From Labedella populi (GTDB lineage Bacteria > Actinomycetota > Actinomycetes > Actinomycetales > Microbacteriaceae): DNA of 64,000 bases. A program made the position numbers and the translations under genes. The stretch covers positions 124,001 through 188,000 of the forward strand of contig NZ_RZNC01000005.1 of assembly GCF_004078655.1 (NCBI RefSeq), written 5' to 3'. This document shows, piece after piece, positions 18,430-27,393 of the stretch (the first letter of the stretch is position 1; every line of letters begins with the position of its first letter). The notes below the pieces were generated by a model. That model ran no database searches, was not told the DNA's origin, and was given only the letters and a program-made list of their open reading frames with translations.

Positions 18430-19059
18430 TCAGACGGCGACGACGAGCGCCATGAGGGCGACGGAGGTCGCCATGCTCGCGAGCTCGGCGGTCTCCAGAC
18501 GCCTCCGCCGCTCCCGGACCCCGCGGACGACGCCCCACACGACGACTCCGGTGTAGACGGCCGCCGCCAGAAGGACGGCAGCGGGGAGGACGCCGCCGAG
18601 CGCGTCCACGGCGTGATGACCGCCCACCGCCGCCGACGAGGCCGTCGTGACGGCCGCGTCGGCCGAGCCGGGAACGGCGGGGGACATGAGGGACGCGAGA
18701 CCGGCCATGACGAGGGCGCCCGCCGCCGTCATCACGCTCATCCCGCGAGCCGTGTGCCTCCCCGTGATCGGAGCGACCGCTGCGACCGCCGGACCCCGTC
18801 CCGTGCCCGGGGCGTCCCGCCCGACGGGCGACCGGTCCTCCCGACGCCGGGAGGACCAGACCACGCTCAACGCCGTCGCCACGAGCACCGCCGTCCAGGT
18901 GATGGGCGGCACCGAGACGACGCCGAGCGCGAGATCCGCCATCACCACGAGCATGACGATCGCCGCCACGAGCTCGGGCGTCGCCCGTCGGCGGGCCGCG
19001 GTGCAGCACACACCGAGGGTCGCCGGCAGGAGCGCCGCGACGTGCAGGAGTTCGGTCAC
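18430..19059 (-). CDS. Methionine-rich membrane protein downstream of the amine oxidase
   Basis: A 209-residue protein with about five hydrophobic helices, a central basic loop (SSRRREDRSPVGRD) and methionine-rich helices (AAIVMLVVMADLAL). I do not recognise the family with certainty; DUF5134-type actinobacterial membrane proteins have a similar look. The GTG start lies 6 bp after the copper amine oxidase stop, so it is in that operon and may help metal or amine handling. No Shine-Dalgarno is seen; translation probably continues from the upstream gene. Confidence 0.55.
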   Translation of the reverse strand: MTELLHVAALLPATLGVCCTAARRRATPELVAAIVMLVVMADLALGVVSVPPITWTAVLVATALSVVWSSRRREDRSPVGRDAPGTGRGPAVAAVAPITGRHTARGMSVMTAAGALVMAGLASLMSPAVPGSADAAVTTASSAAVGGHHAVDALGGVLPAAVLLAAAVYTGVVVWGVVRGVRERRRRLETAELASMATSVALMALVVAV

Positions 19060-19065
19060 GGGCCG

Positions 19066-21150
19066 TCAGTGCGCTGTGCCGTCATGACCCGCGTGGTCGT
19101 GGCCGCCGTGATCGATGTGGGCGTGGTCGTGCGCCCCTGCGTGGCCGTGACCCGCGTGCTCGCCGTGCACCCCTGCGCCCGGCGACATCGAGCAGTGGGC
19201 GACGACGGGCGCCGGGACGTTGAGCGCGGGATTCCGATCGAAGAAACCGTATGGCTTGAGGGTGAACTTGGCGTAGTCGACCGGCATGACGGGCCAGTCC
19301 TCCGGACGGGGGAAGTGGGTCGGACCGAAGGTGTGCCACACCACGATGTCCTCGCCGTCGACGGGGGCGTCGTCCGCGATGAAGCGCGACAGTCCGTCGC
19401 CGCCGGGGTTCTGGTGCACGAAGTCGCCCGCCGCGTATCGCTCCGCCGGGTCGTACTTGGTGACGAAGAGGTGCTTCGTGGCGAACTCCGCGCGCCGGGC
19501 GATCGACGAGGAGGAATCAGCCATGAGCGTCGGCGCGTCCTGGGGATAGAGGACGTATCCCGTCGGGCGGCCCATGGCGTTCGTCTTCTCCGTGCTCGAG
19601 ACGAACCAGCTGCGCGCCACCGAGGCGTCCGCCGTGCGCCCCGACTCGGCCTCGCCGCGGATCCGCGTGACGCGCTTGGTGAAGGCGTTGCCGTGCGGAT
19701 TGGTCTCGCTCACGGGGAGTCGAACGGCGTCCACTTCGTCGACGGCGTTCGCGACTCCGTCGACCATCATGTCGAGGCGGGCGGAGAAGAGGTGCTGGTG
19801 GTAGGGGGCTCCGAGACCGGGAGCGACCTCCGACGCGAAGGGGTATGCGGTGCCGTCCTCGGCGTCGCCCGCGAACGACGAGGTGAAGAGGACACCGGTG
19901 AGCTTGGCCTCGCACTCGATCGTGCCGTCCAGGTAGAGGTACCAGTAGAAGCCGTAGTCGTAGTTGCCGACGGTCGTGAAGAACGAGATGACGAGGCGAC
20001 GGCTGCGGCGCACCTCGTTGGAGCCCGTGAAGAGGTCGCTGTGCTTCCACAGCGTCCCGAAGTCCTCCTCGTGCATGCAGATGCCGTTGGAGATGGTCCG
20101 CGGGGCGCCGAGCTCGTCGGCCACCGTCACGTCGAAGTAGCGGATCTCGCCGACGCAGTCGCAGCCGAGCTCGAGCGAGTTCGTGTAGCGGCCGAAGAGA
20201 TACTCCCCCGTGTCGAAGTAGTTCTGCCAGAAGCGCACGGGGCTGGGGTCGCCGTAGGGCACGAGCATCTCGTCGATTGACGCCCGGTAGATGACGGGGC
20301 GGGTCTCGCCGTGGTCGTCGAAGCTCAGTTGACGGAGCACGAGGCCCTCGCGGACGTCGAAGCCCACCTGGAACCGCCAGTTCGCCCAGGTGACCATGTC
20401 GCCGTCCACGTCGAAGCTCGCGCCCTCCGGCTGCGTGATCACGATCGGCTTGAGGGTCTCGAGCGGGGCGCCCTGCAGCGCGGGATCGTCGAAGTTGCCG
20501 CTCGTCGAGGGGATCGGCATCACTCGGTCGTCGATCAGGCGCGTGATGCGACGGTTCGCCGCATCGACGTAGGCGCTCAGCCCGTCGACCGGGTGCGCCC
20601 ACGGGTGGTCCTCAGGATAGTCCTGCCGGAATGCGAGAACGCGCAGGATCCGGAGGCCCTTCTCCTCCGGGAAGTCGTACGACCCGGCCGAGAGCGGAAC
20701 GCACATGACCTGGTCGACGGTGAGCCCGCGCGTCGCGAGCGCGTCGACCCAGCGCGGGTCGTCGGCAACGATGCTCCAGATCTCCTCGAATTCGGCGTCG
20801 AGGATCGGCAGCTGCCCGCGAGACCCGTCGAGGATCTGACGGGTCTCGAACGTCCCCGCCGTCAGGGACACGATGTTGTCGGTCGAGCGGCCCGTCGCCA
20901 TGTCGAGGAGGAGGACCCGTGCCCGGCGGTCGGGGAGCGGGGCGTCGCCCGCCTGCCAGGCGAGCACCTCGCGCTTGTGCGGCTCGTCGAGGCCCACGTA
21001 GGCGAACCGCACCGTCTCGGCGAACTCGTCGGACGCGGAGACGATCGAGCGGATGGTCTCGTACTCCGCCGCGGTGAGGTTTCCGAGCGGGTGCACGCCC
21101 CCGTCCGCGTTCGTGCTCTCGTCGGTGGAGTGGAGGTCGGCGATCGTCAT
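19066..21150 (-). CDS. Copper-containing primary amine oxidase with His-rich tail
   Basis: The 694-residue protein matches topaquinone/copper amine oxidases: the cofactor tyrosine lies in TTVGNYDYGFYWYLYLDG near residues 393-410, and the copper-site histidine pair is in YHQHLFSARLDMMVDG near residues 454-469. It oxidises primary amines to aldehyde, ammonia and hydrogen peroxide. No export signal is seen. The last ~37 residues form a histidine-rich tail (HGEHAGHGHAGAHDHAH and so on) likely to hold copper or zinc, which is not part of the usual family fold. It is followed by a membrane gene and preceded by an APC permease, consistent with amine uptake and oxidation. Confidence 0.9.
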   Translation of the reverse strand: MTIADLHSTDESTNADGGVHPLGNLTAAEYETIRSIVSASDEFAETVRFAYVGLDEPHKREVLAWQAGDAPLPDRRARVLLLDMATGRSTDNIVSLTAGTFETRQILDGSRGQLPILDAEFEEIWSIVADDPRWVDALATRGLTVDQVMCVPLSAGSYDFPEEKGLRILRVLAFRQDYPEDHPWAHPVDGLSAYVDAANRRITRLIDDRVMPIPSTSGNFDDPALQGAPLETLKPIVITQPEGASFDVDGDMVTWANWRFQVGFDVREGLVLRQLSFDDHGETRPVIYRASIDEMLVPYGDPSPVRFWQNYFDTGEYLFGRYTNSLELGCDCVGEIRYFDVTVADELGAPRTISNGICMHEEDFGTLWKHSDLFTGSNEVRRSRRLVISFFTTVGNYDYGFYWYLYLDGTIECEAKLTGVLFTSSFAGDAEDGTAYPFASEVAPGLGAPYHQHLFSARLDMMVDGVANAVDEVDAVRLPVSETNPHGNAFTKRVTRIRGEAESGRTADASVARSWFVSSTEKTNAMGRPTGYVLYPQDAPTLMADSSSSIARRAEFATKHLFVTKYDPAERYAAGDFVHQNPGGDGLSRFIADDAPVDGEDIVVWHTFGPTHFPRPEDWPVMPVDYAKFTLKPYGFFDRNPALNVPAPVVAHCSMSPGAGVHGEHAGHGHAGAHDHAHIDHGGHDHAGHDGTAH

Positions 21151-21250
21151 GTCTGGCCTTTCGATGCTGGTCGGAGCTGGAGTCGGAGCTGGAGTCGGGA
21201 CTGGAGTCGGGAGAGGAGGGCGACCGGGTCGGTCCGCCGGCGGCTGTACG

Positions 21251-22741
21251 TCAGGAGGAGATCGCCTCCGTCAGGTCGGCGTAGGTGGCGGGGGAACGGC
21301 GCTGCAGCACGGCGCCTTGGACCCAGCCGATGAGGGGGAAGACGACGACGAGCGCGAGCAGGAACACGCTGACCGCCCCGAACGTCGGAGTGCCCGTGGC
21401 GTCGACGTCGCCGACCATGATCGGGAAGTAGGCGATGATGACGGCGGAGGAGACCACGAGGCCCACGAAGCCGAGCACGGGGGCGATCACGGTGTTCCAC
21501 ATGCGAGCGTCGGCGGAGCGATTGCGCCGAAAGTAGGCGATCACGGCGACACTCGTCGCGGCCATGAGCACGGCGATGGCGAGTGTCGCGACCCCGGCGA
21601 ACCACGTGAACACCTGCAGGACGGGATCGAGCCCCAGCACGGCGAAGGCGGCGATGAGCACGGCCGCCGTCGCGGTCTGGACGAGCGAGGACGCGTGGGG
21701 CGACAGGTGCTTCGCGTGCACGTCGCCGAGTCGGGCGGGGAGCACTCCCGCGTTCGCCATCGAGTGTTGGTACCGCGTGAGGACGTTGTGGAACGAGAGC
21801 ACGCACGCGAACATGCTCGTGATGAGGAGCACGTTGATGATGACCTCGCCCACGACACCGAGGTACTGCGCCGTCGTGACGATGATGAGCGAGCCGGCCT
21901 GGTCGAGCGGGACGCCGAGGATGCCCTCGGGACCCACGGCCATCACGAGACCCCACGACGCGAGCGTGTAGAAGACACCGATGCCGATGACGGCGGCGTA
22001 GGTCGCGCGCGGGATCGTGCGGTCGGGGTCCTTCGCCTCGTCGCGGAAGATGGCCGTCGCCTCGAAGCCGATGAAGGCCGCGATCGCGAACATGAGGCCG
22101 ACGCCCGGGTTGCCGGAGGCGAGGTTCTCCATGGTGAACGGTGCGAGCGAGAGTCCCTCCGGAGCGTTCCCACTGAAGACGACGGCCGCCACGAGCCCGA
22201 GGACGATGCCGATCTCGCCGACGAGCAGCACGCCGAGCACTTTCGAGGAGAGGTCGATGTGGTGGTACCCGAGCAGACCGACGAGTGCGATCACGGCGAT
22301 CGAGTAGACGTACCACGGGATGTCGGGGCCGCCGAGGCCGCTCACGGTGACCTGGAGGATGTAGCCGACGTAGCCATGCACGCTCACCTGGATGGTCGTG
22401 TAGGTCAGCAGCGCGAGGTACGCGGCCGCGAGTCCGGATCTCCGCCCGAGGCCGTAGCCGACGAAGGTGAAGAAGGCGCCCGGCTTCGGCACGACCTTCG
22501 TCATGGCCGCGAGCCCGACGGAGAAGAGGAGCAGGATGACGGCGGAGATCGCGTAGAGGCTCGGGAAGCCTGCCCCGTTGCCGAGGAGGATGCCGAGGGG
22601 CGCCGCTCCGCCGATGACCGTGAGCGGCGAGGCCGCGGCGACCACCATGAACACGATCGCGGTGACGCCGAGCGACCCCTTCAGGGCGCGGTCCTTCTGA
22701 ATCGGTGCGGCGCTCTGCGCCGGGTCCTTCATGACGGTCAC
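21251..22741 (-). CDS. APC-family amino acid/amine permease
   Basis: A 496-residue transporter with about twelve membrane helices. The start GSLGVTAIVFMVVAAASPLTV and the FAIAAFIGFEATAIFRDEAKDP block near residue 215 are typical of the APC superfamily. It likely imports an amine or amino acid for the amine oxidase just downstream in the same direction. The GTG at 22741 (VTVMKDP) was chosen because AGGAG lies 7 nt upstream; an ATG three codons later is possible. Substrate is not shown. Confidence 0.85.
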   Translation of the reverse strand: MTVMKDPAQSAAPIQKDRALKGSLGVTAIVFMVVAAASPLTVIGGAAPLGILLGNGAGFPSLYAISAVILLLFSVGLAAMTKVVPKPGAFFTFVGYGLGRRSGLAAAYLALLTYTTIQVSVHGYVGYILQVTVSGLGGPDIPWYVYSIAVIALVGLLGYHHIDLSSKVLGVLLVGEIGIVLGLVAAVVFSGNAPEGLSLAPFTMENLASGNPGVGLMFAIAAFIGFEATAIFRDEAKDPDRTIPRATYAAVIGIGVFYTLASWGLVMAVGPEGILGVPLDQAGSLIIVTTAQYLGVVGEVIINVLLITSMFACVLSFHNVLTRYQHSMANAGVLPARLGDVHAKHLSPHASSLVQTATAAVLIAAFAVLGLDPVLQVFTWFAGVATLAIAVLMAATSVAVIAYFRRNRSADARMWNTVIAPVLGFVGLVVSSAVIIAYFPIMVGDVDATGTPTFGAVSVFLLALVVVFPLIGWVQGAVLQRRSPATYADLTEAISS

Positions 22742-22962
22742 GGGGATCTCCTGTTGTCGGGGTGGACGGGACGGTGGCGGTGCTCGGCTCCACTGTGGTC
22801 CGGTCGCGTTGCGGCGATGTCTCCCGTGCGTAACGACTCGGAGGTCGTGAATGGGACGGTCCGGCGCGGCTGTCTCATTCAGGGTTGACCCGCTCGAAAC
22901 ACGGCCGTCGTCGTGCCGCAACGACACGCTCGTATCGTGGGCGGCGATCAGGAAGAAGCACC

Positions 22963-24495
22963 ATGACGGCTCTTGAACGCGCGATCAGCGACCCTCGACC
23001 GATCGACGGCATCGGATCGCGCTCCCCCATGCACGGCCTCGCCCGGCGCAGCATCGGGTTCGCCGACGTGCTCGGGCAGTCGGTCTCCGCCACGGCGCCG
23101 TCGGCCGCGGCGACCACGGTGCCCCTCCTTCTGAGCGTCGTCGCGGGCGCCGCCCAGGTGTGGTCGCTCGCCCTCGCCGCCGTCCTCGCCCTCCTGGTCG
23201 CCTCCGCCGTGAACGAGTTCACTCGCCGGATGGCGGCGACGGGCTCCCTCTACACGTTCGTCGCGAAGGGCCTCGGCACGCGGGCGTCGTTCGTCGCGGG
23301 GGTCGCGCTGCTGACGGGGTACGGATTCATCTCGATGTTCGCGCTCGGCGGCGCCGGGACGTACGCGTCCGTCCTGCTCGCACGCGTCGTCCCGGGCGTC
23401 GACGCGTCGCCCGTGCTCCTCGCCGGGACGATCGCCCTCGTCGCGGCCCTCGTCGCCCTCGTGCTCGCGCGCGGTATCCGCGTCTCCACTCGCGTCGCCC
23501 TCGTCGTGGAGGCGGTGTCCGTCGGCATCATCGTCACGCTCGTTGTCCTCCTGCTCCAGGCAATCGCGCCACGCGCGGACTGGAGCGTCCTGTCGCCGGC
23601 GGCCGTCTCGCCGCCCACGCTCGCCGTCGGCGTCGTGCTCGGTCTCACGGCCTTCGTGGGCTTCGAGAGCGCAGCGACCCTCGGTGTCGAGGCGCGGACG
23701 CCGTTCCGGACCATCCCGCGCGCGATCGTCTGGACCGTCGTCGTGTCGGGAGCGCTCTACGTGCTCTCGAGCACGAGCTTCGTCCTCGGATTCGACGTCA
23801 TCGGCGAACGGATGTCGGAGAGCGTCATGCCGGTGGATCAGCTGGCGTCGGCGTTCGGTGTCGCGTGGGTCGGCGCGTTGCTCGATCTGAGCATCGCCAC
23901 CTCGTTCGTCGCGTGCGCCATCGCGTCGATGACCGCGCTCGTCCGCGTGCTCTTCTCGATGGGGCGGGAAGGACTCGCTCCGGCCGTGCTCGGGAGCACC
24001 CATTCACGTTTCCGGACGCCGTTCGTCGCCGTCGTCGCGTCGACTCCGCTCGTCGCCGTGGTACCCGTCGGCGCGGCTCTCCTCGGAGCAGCGCTCTGGG
24101 ACACGATGCAGGTCCTCATCGTCGTCGCCGCCGGGGGGTACATCACCGCCTACGTCCTCGTCTGCGCCGCCGCGCCCGTGTTCCTCCACCGGATCGGCGA
24201 ACTGACCTGGCCGCCCGTCGTGCGCTCGATCCTCACGGTGGGTCTGCTCCTCGGTGCTCTCCTCGTCTACCTCGGCGAGGAATCGCAGAGCGAACGCTCG
24301 CCCGGCGTGTGGGTGCTCCTCGCCGTCATGGCGGCGGGCCTCGTGTGGGCGCTCGTGCGCGATCGGAACGTCCCCGGCCTGAGGCACCGGATCGGCGTGC
24401 ACGACGAGCCCATCGCGAGCGATGTACTCGGGGGCGCCCTCCGCGGCCACGGCACGGGACGGCCCGGCGGGACGGAACGGTCCGGCGGCGGGTGA
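22963..24495 (+). CDS. APC-family permease, second copy
   Basis: A 510-residue membrane protein with about twelve helices, including LTAFVGFESAATLGVEARTP near residue 227, the same landmark as in the divergent permease. It is probably an amine or amino acid importer. AGGAAGAAG precedes the ATG, and TATCGT upstream is a possible -10. The stop overlaps the start of the IclR gene, so permease and regulator are co-transcribed. The 221-bp divergent region 22742-22962 must hold the promoters for both arms of the cluster. Confidence 0.85.
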   Translation: MTALERAISDPRPIDGIGSRSPMHGLARRSIGFADVLGQSVSATAPSAAATTVPLLLSVVAGAAQVWSLALAAVLALLVASAVNEFTRRMAATGSLYTFVAKGLGTRASFVAGVALLTGYGFISMFALGGAGTYASVLLARVVPGVDASPVLLAGTIALVAALVALVLARGIRVSTRVALVVEAVSVGIIVTLVVLLLQAIAPRADWSVLSPAAVSPPTLAVGVVLGLTAFVGFESAATLGVEARTPFRTIPRAIVWTVVVSGALYVLSSTSFVLGFDVIGERMSESVMPVDQLASAFGVAWVGALLDLSIATSFVACAIASMTALVRVLFSMGREGLAPAVLGSTHSRFRTPFVAVVASTPLVAVVPVGAALLGAALWDTMQVLIVVAAGGYITAYVLVCAAAPVFLHRIGELTWPPVVRSILTVGLLLGALLVYLGEESQSERSPGVWVLLAVMAAGLVWALVRDRNVPGLRHRIGVHDEPIASDVLGGALRGHGTGRPGGTERSGGG

Positions 24496-25277
24496 CGGTG
24501 AGCGACGTGGCACGCGCGACGAACGGAGCGGGACCCGAGGACGGACCTGACGGAGGCCGCCCCTCCCGACCGCTCGTCGACGACGTGCGAGCGCGCCAGC
24601 CCAAGGCCATCCACAGCGCTCTGGCGGTGCTCGAGGAGGTCGCGGCGCGCGGCGCCGGGGTCACCGCGCGCGAGATTTCCGACGCCCTCGGGATGCCGCG
24701 CGCGACGACCTACCGGTTGATCAATCTCCTCGTCCAGGAGGAGTACCTCGTCCGAATGCCCGATCTCACGGGCTTCACTCTGGGCCGGAAGGTCGTCCAG
24801 CTCGCGCATCTCGTCGCACCGTCCCCGCCGCCCCGTGCCGCGCGCGAGGTCATGGAGCGCTTGCGTTCCGGGATCCGCGGAGGTGTCCATCTCGCCCGCT
24901 ACGACACGGACCGGATCGCCGTGGTCGATGTCGACGACGACTTCCCCCTCTCGGACGAGAACCGGATCGTACGCGACTGGGACGCATCCGCCATGGGGCG
25001 GCTCCTCCTGGCCGAGCGCGGCGTCTCCGCGACGTCCACGCGATCCGGCCACACCCTCGGCGCGATCGTCGAGGAGACCCGCCGCGCCGGCTTCGCTCGA
25101 CAGGTCGACGAACTCGTCCCGGGCTTCGGATGCCTCGCGGTGCCGATCCGCGACGAGCGCGGGCGACTCGTCGCGAGCGTCAGTTTCGCGGCACCCCGTT
25201 CGCGCATCGAGGACCCGGGGGATGTGCTCGCGACGCTCGAGGCGGGCGCGGACGAACTCGGCCGACTCCTCGTCTGA
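24492..25277 (+). CDS. IclR-family transcriptional regulator
   Basis: The 261-residue protein has an N-terminal winged helix (residues about 36-95; SALAVLEEVAARGAGVTAREI, then GMPRATTYRLINLL) and a C-terminal effector domain ending in SVSFAAP near 230, as in IclR regulators. The GTG at 24492 overlaps the permease stop; a second in-frame GTG at 24498 is equally possible. By context it should sense an amine or its oxidation product and control the amine oxidase and the two permeases. This target is inference. Confidence 0.85.
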   Translation: MTVSDVARATNGAGPEDGPDGGRPSRPLVDDVRARQPKAIHSALAVLEEVAARGAGVTAREISDALGMPRATTYRLINLLVQEEYLVRMPDLTGFTLGRKVVQLAHLVAPSPPPRAAREVMERLRSGIRGGVHLARYDTDRIAVVDVDDDFPLSDENRIVRDWDASAMGRLLLAERGVSATSTRSGHTLGAIVEETRRAGFARQVDELVPGFGCLAVPIRDERGRLVASVSFAAPRSRIEDPGDVLATLEAGADELGRLLV

Positions 25278-25278
25278 G

Positions 25279-25330
25279 AGGGCTACTGCGGCCCGAGGGC
25301 GGCAGTTTGTCGTGGCGCCCTCGGGGAGGC
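25279..25330 (-). repeat. CGAGGGCGCC hairpin element, family C, copy 1
   Basis: The element begins one base after the IclR stop. Read on the minus strand it ends in GCAGTAGCCCTCTC, the conserved end of this family; the hairpin arms are CGAGGGCGCCA and GCCGCCCTCG. With copy 2 at 25758-25822 it brackets the DUF1905 gene. It may act as a terminator for IclR. Confidence 0.75.
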
Positions 25331-25344
25331 GAGCCGGCGAGCCG

Positions 25345-25641
25345 TCAGGATCCGATCACCGTCATCCTCACGTCGACCACACCATCGAGCGCGATCCGCT
25401 CCGCCCGGCGGACCTTATCCCGCACCGGCAGCACGTAGCCACCTTCCTTCGGCCACAGCGACGTCCTCCACTCGGTGTCGCCGATGCGGACGGACACCGG
25501 GACCATCCCCCAGCCGTAGGACACGACAGGAACGCGCTCGCCGAGGAGATCAGCGCCGTCCTCGGGGATGCGCGCGAAATGGATGGGGGCCGGACCCCGC
25601 CATTCGAACACGGGACCGCTGAAGTGCAGGGTCGCGACCAT
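25345..25641 (-). CDS. DUF1905 family small protein
   Basis: A 98-residue protein with the DUF1905 blocks FEWRGPAPIHFARIPED near residue 12, YGWGMVPVSVRIGDTEW near residue 42, and PKEGGYVLPVRDKVRRAE. The fold is a small beta-barrel of unknown function. AAGGAG lies 6 nt before the ATG at 25641, which rejects the longer upstream reading. It stands alone between two family-C hairpin elements, in the opposite orientation to its left neighbour. Confidence 0.85.
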   Translation of the reverse strand: MVATLHFSGPVFEWRGPAPIHFARIPEDGADLLGERVPVVSYGWGMVPVSVRIGDTEWRTSLWPKEGGYVLPVRDKVRRAERIALDGVVDVRMTVIGS

Positions 25642-25757
25642 CGGCCACTCCTTCCCCCGCGCCACGCTCCGACTCATCCCAGAGTAGGAGCGCGAGGGTC
25701 GGCCGGCCCATCCCCCGATCGGGCCGCCGTCGCGGGCCGCCGTCACCGCGCCGTGAG

Positions 25758-25822
25758 GGCCGCAGTTCGGGTGCGAGGGCGCCCCGTGGAACTGTCGCCC
25801 TCGAGCCGCAGTAGCTCTCTCG
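25758..25822 (+). repeat. CGAGGGCGCC hairpin element, family C, copy 2
   Basis: The sequence runs GCAGTTCGGGTGCGAGGGCG, a degenerate centre, CGCCCTCGAGC, then the conserved end GCAGTAGCTCTCTC. The end abuts the stop codon of the next gene (25825, minus strand), followed by TTTT. This position suggests a terminator for that gene as well. Confidence 0.75.
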
Positions 25823-25824
25823 TT

Positions 25825-26163
25825 TTAGGGGGTGGGGAGGGGGCGGGTGGCGTTGACCGTGCGGTCGCCGTCGTCCGTGGGAGCCGGCGCCTGGCGGAAG
25901 AGACTCAGGATGCCGCTCGAGAGGAAGAGTGCGACGAGGAGCACGATCGCGACGAGGAACATGATCGCGCGGCGTCGACGGTAGGAGGGCAGTCGCGTCG
26001 GGCCGTCCTCGTCGTCATCGTCGTCGGGCTCCGGACGCTGCGATGACGCGATCGGCGTCACGGGTGAGTCCCGACGTGCGGCCGGCGCCGCGAACTGACG
26101 TTCCAGATCGCTCGGGGTCTCGAAGTCGAGGTGATCGATGTCGTCGGAGCGATCGGATGCCAT
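25825..26163 (-). CDS. Single-helix membrane protein with acidic N-terminal region
   Basis: A 112-residue protein: a charged, acidic region (PDDDDDEDGP near residues 50-60), a basic stop (SYRRRR), one membrane helix near residues 70-90 and a short extracellular tail. No family is recognised. The start at 26163 has a TAGCAT hexamer 7 nt upstream, supporting a leaderless mRNA; an ATG three codons upstream lies inside that hexamer and is rejected. It is likely cytosol-in, type II. Confidence 0.6.
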   Translation of the reverse strand: MASDRSDDIDHLDFETPSDLERQFAAPAARRDSPVTPIASSQRPEPDDDDDEDGPTRLPSYRRRRAIMFLVAIVLLVALFLSSGILSLFRQAPAPTDDGDRTVNATRPLPTP

Positions 26164-26249
26164 GCCCGACATGCTACGTGACGGAGAGGCGGAGCGGTGC
26201 GGTCGATCCGCGGTCGATCCGCGCTCCATCCGGCCGCGCCCGCCGCGGT

Positions 26250-26570
26250 CTAACTCGCGCCGAGGAGCACCGAGATGTCGATCACGAGCACGGGCAGTCG
26301 CACGATCAGCACGACGATCGATGCGAGGAACCCGAAGGCCGAGAGCCCGGCTCCGCCGAGTGTCGGATCCGCCTGGAGCCGCTTGCGGGAGCGCAGTCCG
26401 AGCAGGAAGCCGAGGACCGCGACGCCGATCGCGACGTAGATCACCCAGAACCACGGGGCGAAGAAGCACGCGACCGCGAGACCGCCCGCGATCGCCGAGA
26501 GGATCGCGACGACGTCGGTGCCCTCATGGGCGACGTCGGGCGCGGGTGTGAACCGTCTGTCGGCTGGCAT
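26250..26570 (-). CDS. Small membrane protein with three likely helices
   Basis: A 106-residue protein with three hydrophobic stretches (about residues 20-37, 42-58 and 78-100) and a basic loop RSRKRLQADP. It resembles small DUF4190-like or inner-membrane proteins but no motif decides this. TAGGCT lies 7 nt before the ATG, which also carries a GGAGGG that could serve as a ribosome site. It is followed by the acidic membrane gene in the same direction. Confidence 0.6.
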   Translation of the reverse strand: MPADRRFTPAPDVAHEGTDVVAILSAIAGGLAVACFFAPWFWVIYVAIGVAVLGFLLGLRSRKRLQADPTLGGAGLSAFGFLASIVVLIVRLPVLVIDISVLLGAS

Positions 26571-26648
26571 GCCCTCCAGCCTACGACCGTGGCGGGGTGC
26601 GGACGGCGGTCTCGCGGGCCCCGGTGCCCCCACCGATAGGGTCGGAGC

Positions 26649-27233
26649 GTGCTGCTGTGGATCAACGGGACGTTCGGCGTCGGGAAGACCCACGTCGCCC
26701 ACGAGCTGCATCGCCAGGTCCGCGGAAGCGTCGTCTCCGACCCGGAGCTGCTCGGCATCGGGATCCAGCGCATGTACCCGCCGGAGCTGCGCGTCGACTT
26801 CCAGGAGACGCCCTGGTGGACGCCGACCATCGCCGAGCTGCTCGCGGATCTCGCGCTGCGACACCCCGGCCCGGTGATCGTGCCGATGACGCTCGCCGAC
26901 CCCGACCGCCACGAGACCGTGTTCCGCACCCTCCACTCCGCCGGTGTCGAGACGCATCACGTGACGCTGCTCGCGTCCCGCGACTCCGTGCGGCGCCGCG
27001 TCCGCGCGCGCTTCGAGGACCCCGAGGGCTGGCCGTTACAGCACTTCGACGACAACGACGCGGCCCTGCGCACCGACCGCTTCGCGACCCACGTCGAGAC
27101 CGATCGGATGTCGCTCCCCGAGGTCGTCGAGGCGGTCGGCGGGATCGCCGGGATCCTCGTCGCCTACTCCCGCGCGGATCGACTGGGCCTCCCCCTGCGC
27201 CGAGCGCGGATCACGTTCCGTCACATCCGCTGA
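26649..27233 (+). CDS. P-loop ATP-binding kinase-like protein
   Basis: The 194-residue protein starts with LLWINGTFGVGKTHVAHEL; G-T-F-G-V-G-K-T is the Walker A loop. PVIVPMTLADPDRHE near residue 77 follows as the likely Walker B strand region, and HVTLLASRDSVRRRVRAR near 102 gives lid arginines. It resembles small AAA/shikimate-kinase-like proteins annotated as tunicamycin-resistance or phosphotransferase-like enzymes; the substrate is unknown. The GTG start has TAGGGT 6 nt upstream and is probably leaderless. Confidence 0.75.
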   Translation: MLLWINGTFGVGKTHVAHELHRQVRGSVVSDPELLGIGIQRMYPPELRVDFQETPWWTPTIAELLADLALRHPGPVIVPMTLADPDRHETVFRTLHSAGVETHHVTLLASRDSVRRRVRARFEDPEGWPLQHFDDNDAALRTDRFATHVETDRMSLPEVVEAVGGIAGILVAYSRADRLGLPLRRARITFRHIR

Positions 27234-27337
27234 CGGGGGGATGGTCCGTCCGCTCGGTCGGCGAACGTCTGCATCACGCTGTGCGAATCCCCGGTCGTGA
27301 CGTCGGAACTCCGGTGCGGTGGAATCATCCTCACTCG

Positions 27338-27362
27338 ACATAGCTAGACGACTTGGCTATGT
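27338..27362. promoter_or_regulatory. 7-bp inverted repeat ACATAGC...GCTATGT
   Basis: The two 7-bp arms match perfectly around an 11-bp spacer in a short, unusually AT-rich island between the kinase-like gene and the arsB remnant. It looks like a regulator binding site, perhaps from a lost gene, but could be a weak hairpin after the remnant. Confidence 0.4.
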
Positions 27363-27393
27363 ACAGCGGGCCGCGAGAGCGCTAGGCCACCGG

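Noticed and set aside
17806-20280. Very long open frame on the plus strand
   Set aside because: It runs antisense to the transglycosylase and amine oxidase genes, has no Shine-Dalgarno or known domain, and is arginine-rich as expected for a frame shadow in GC-rich DNA.
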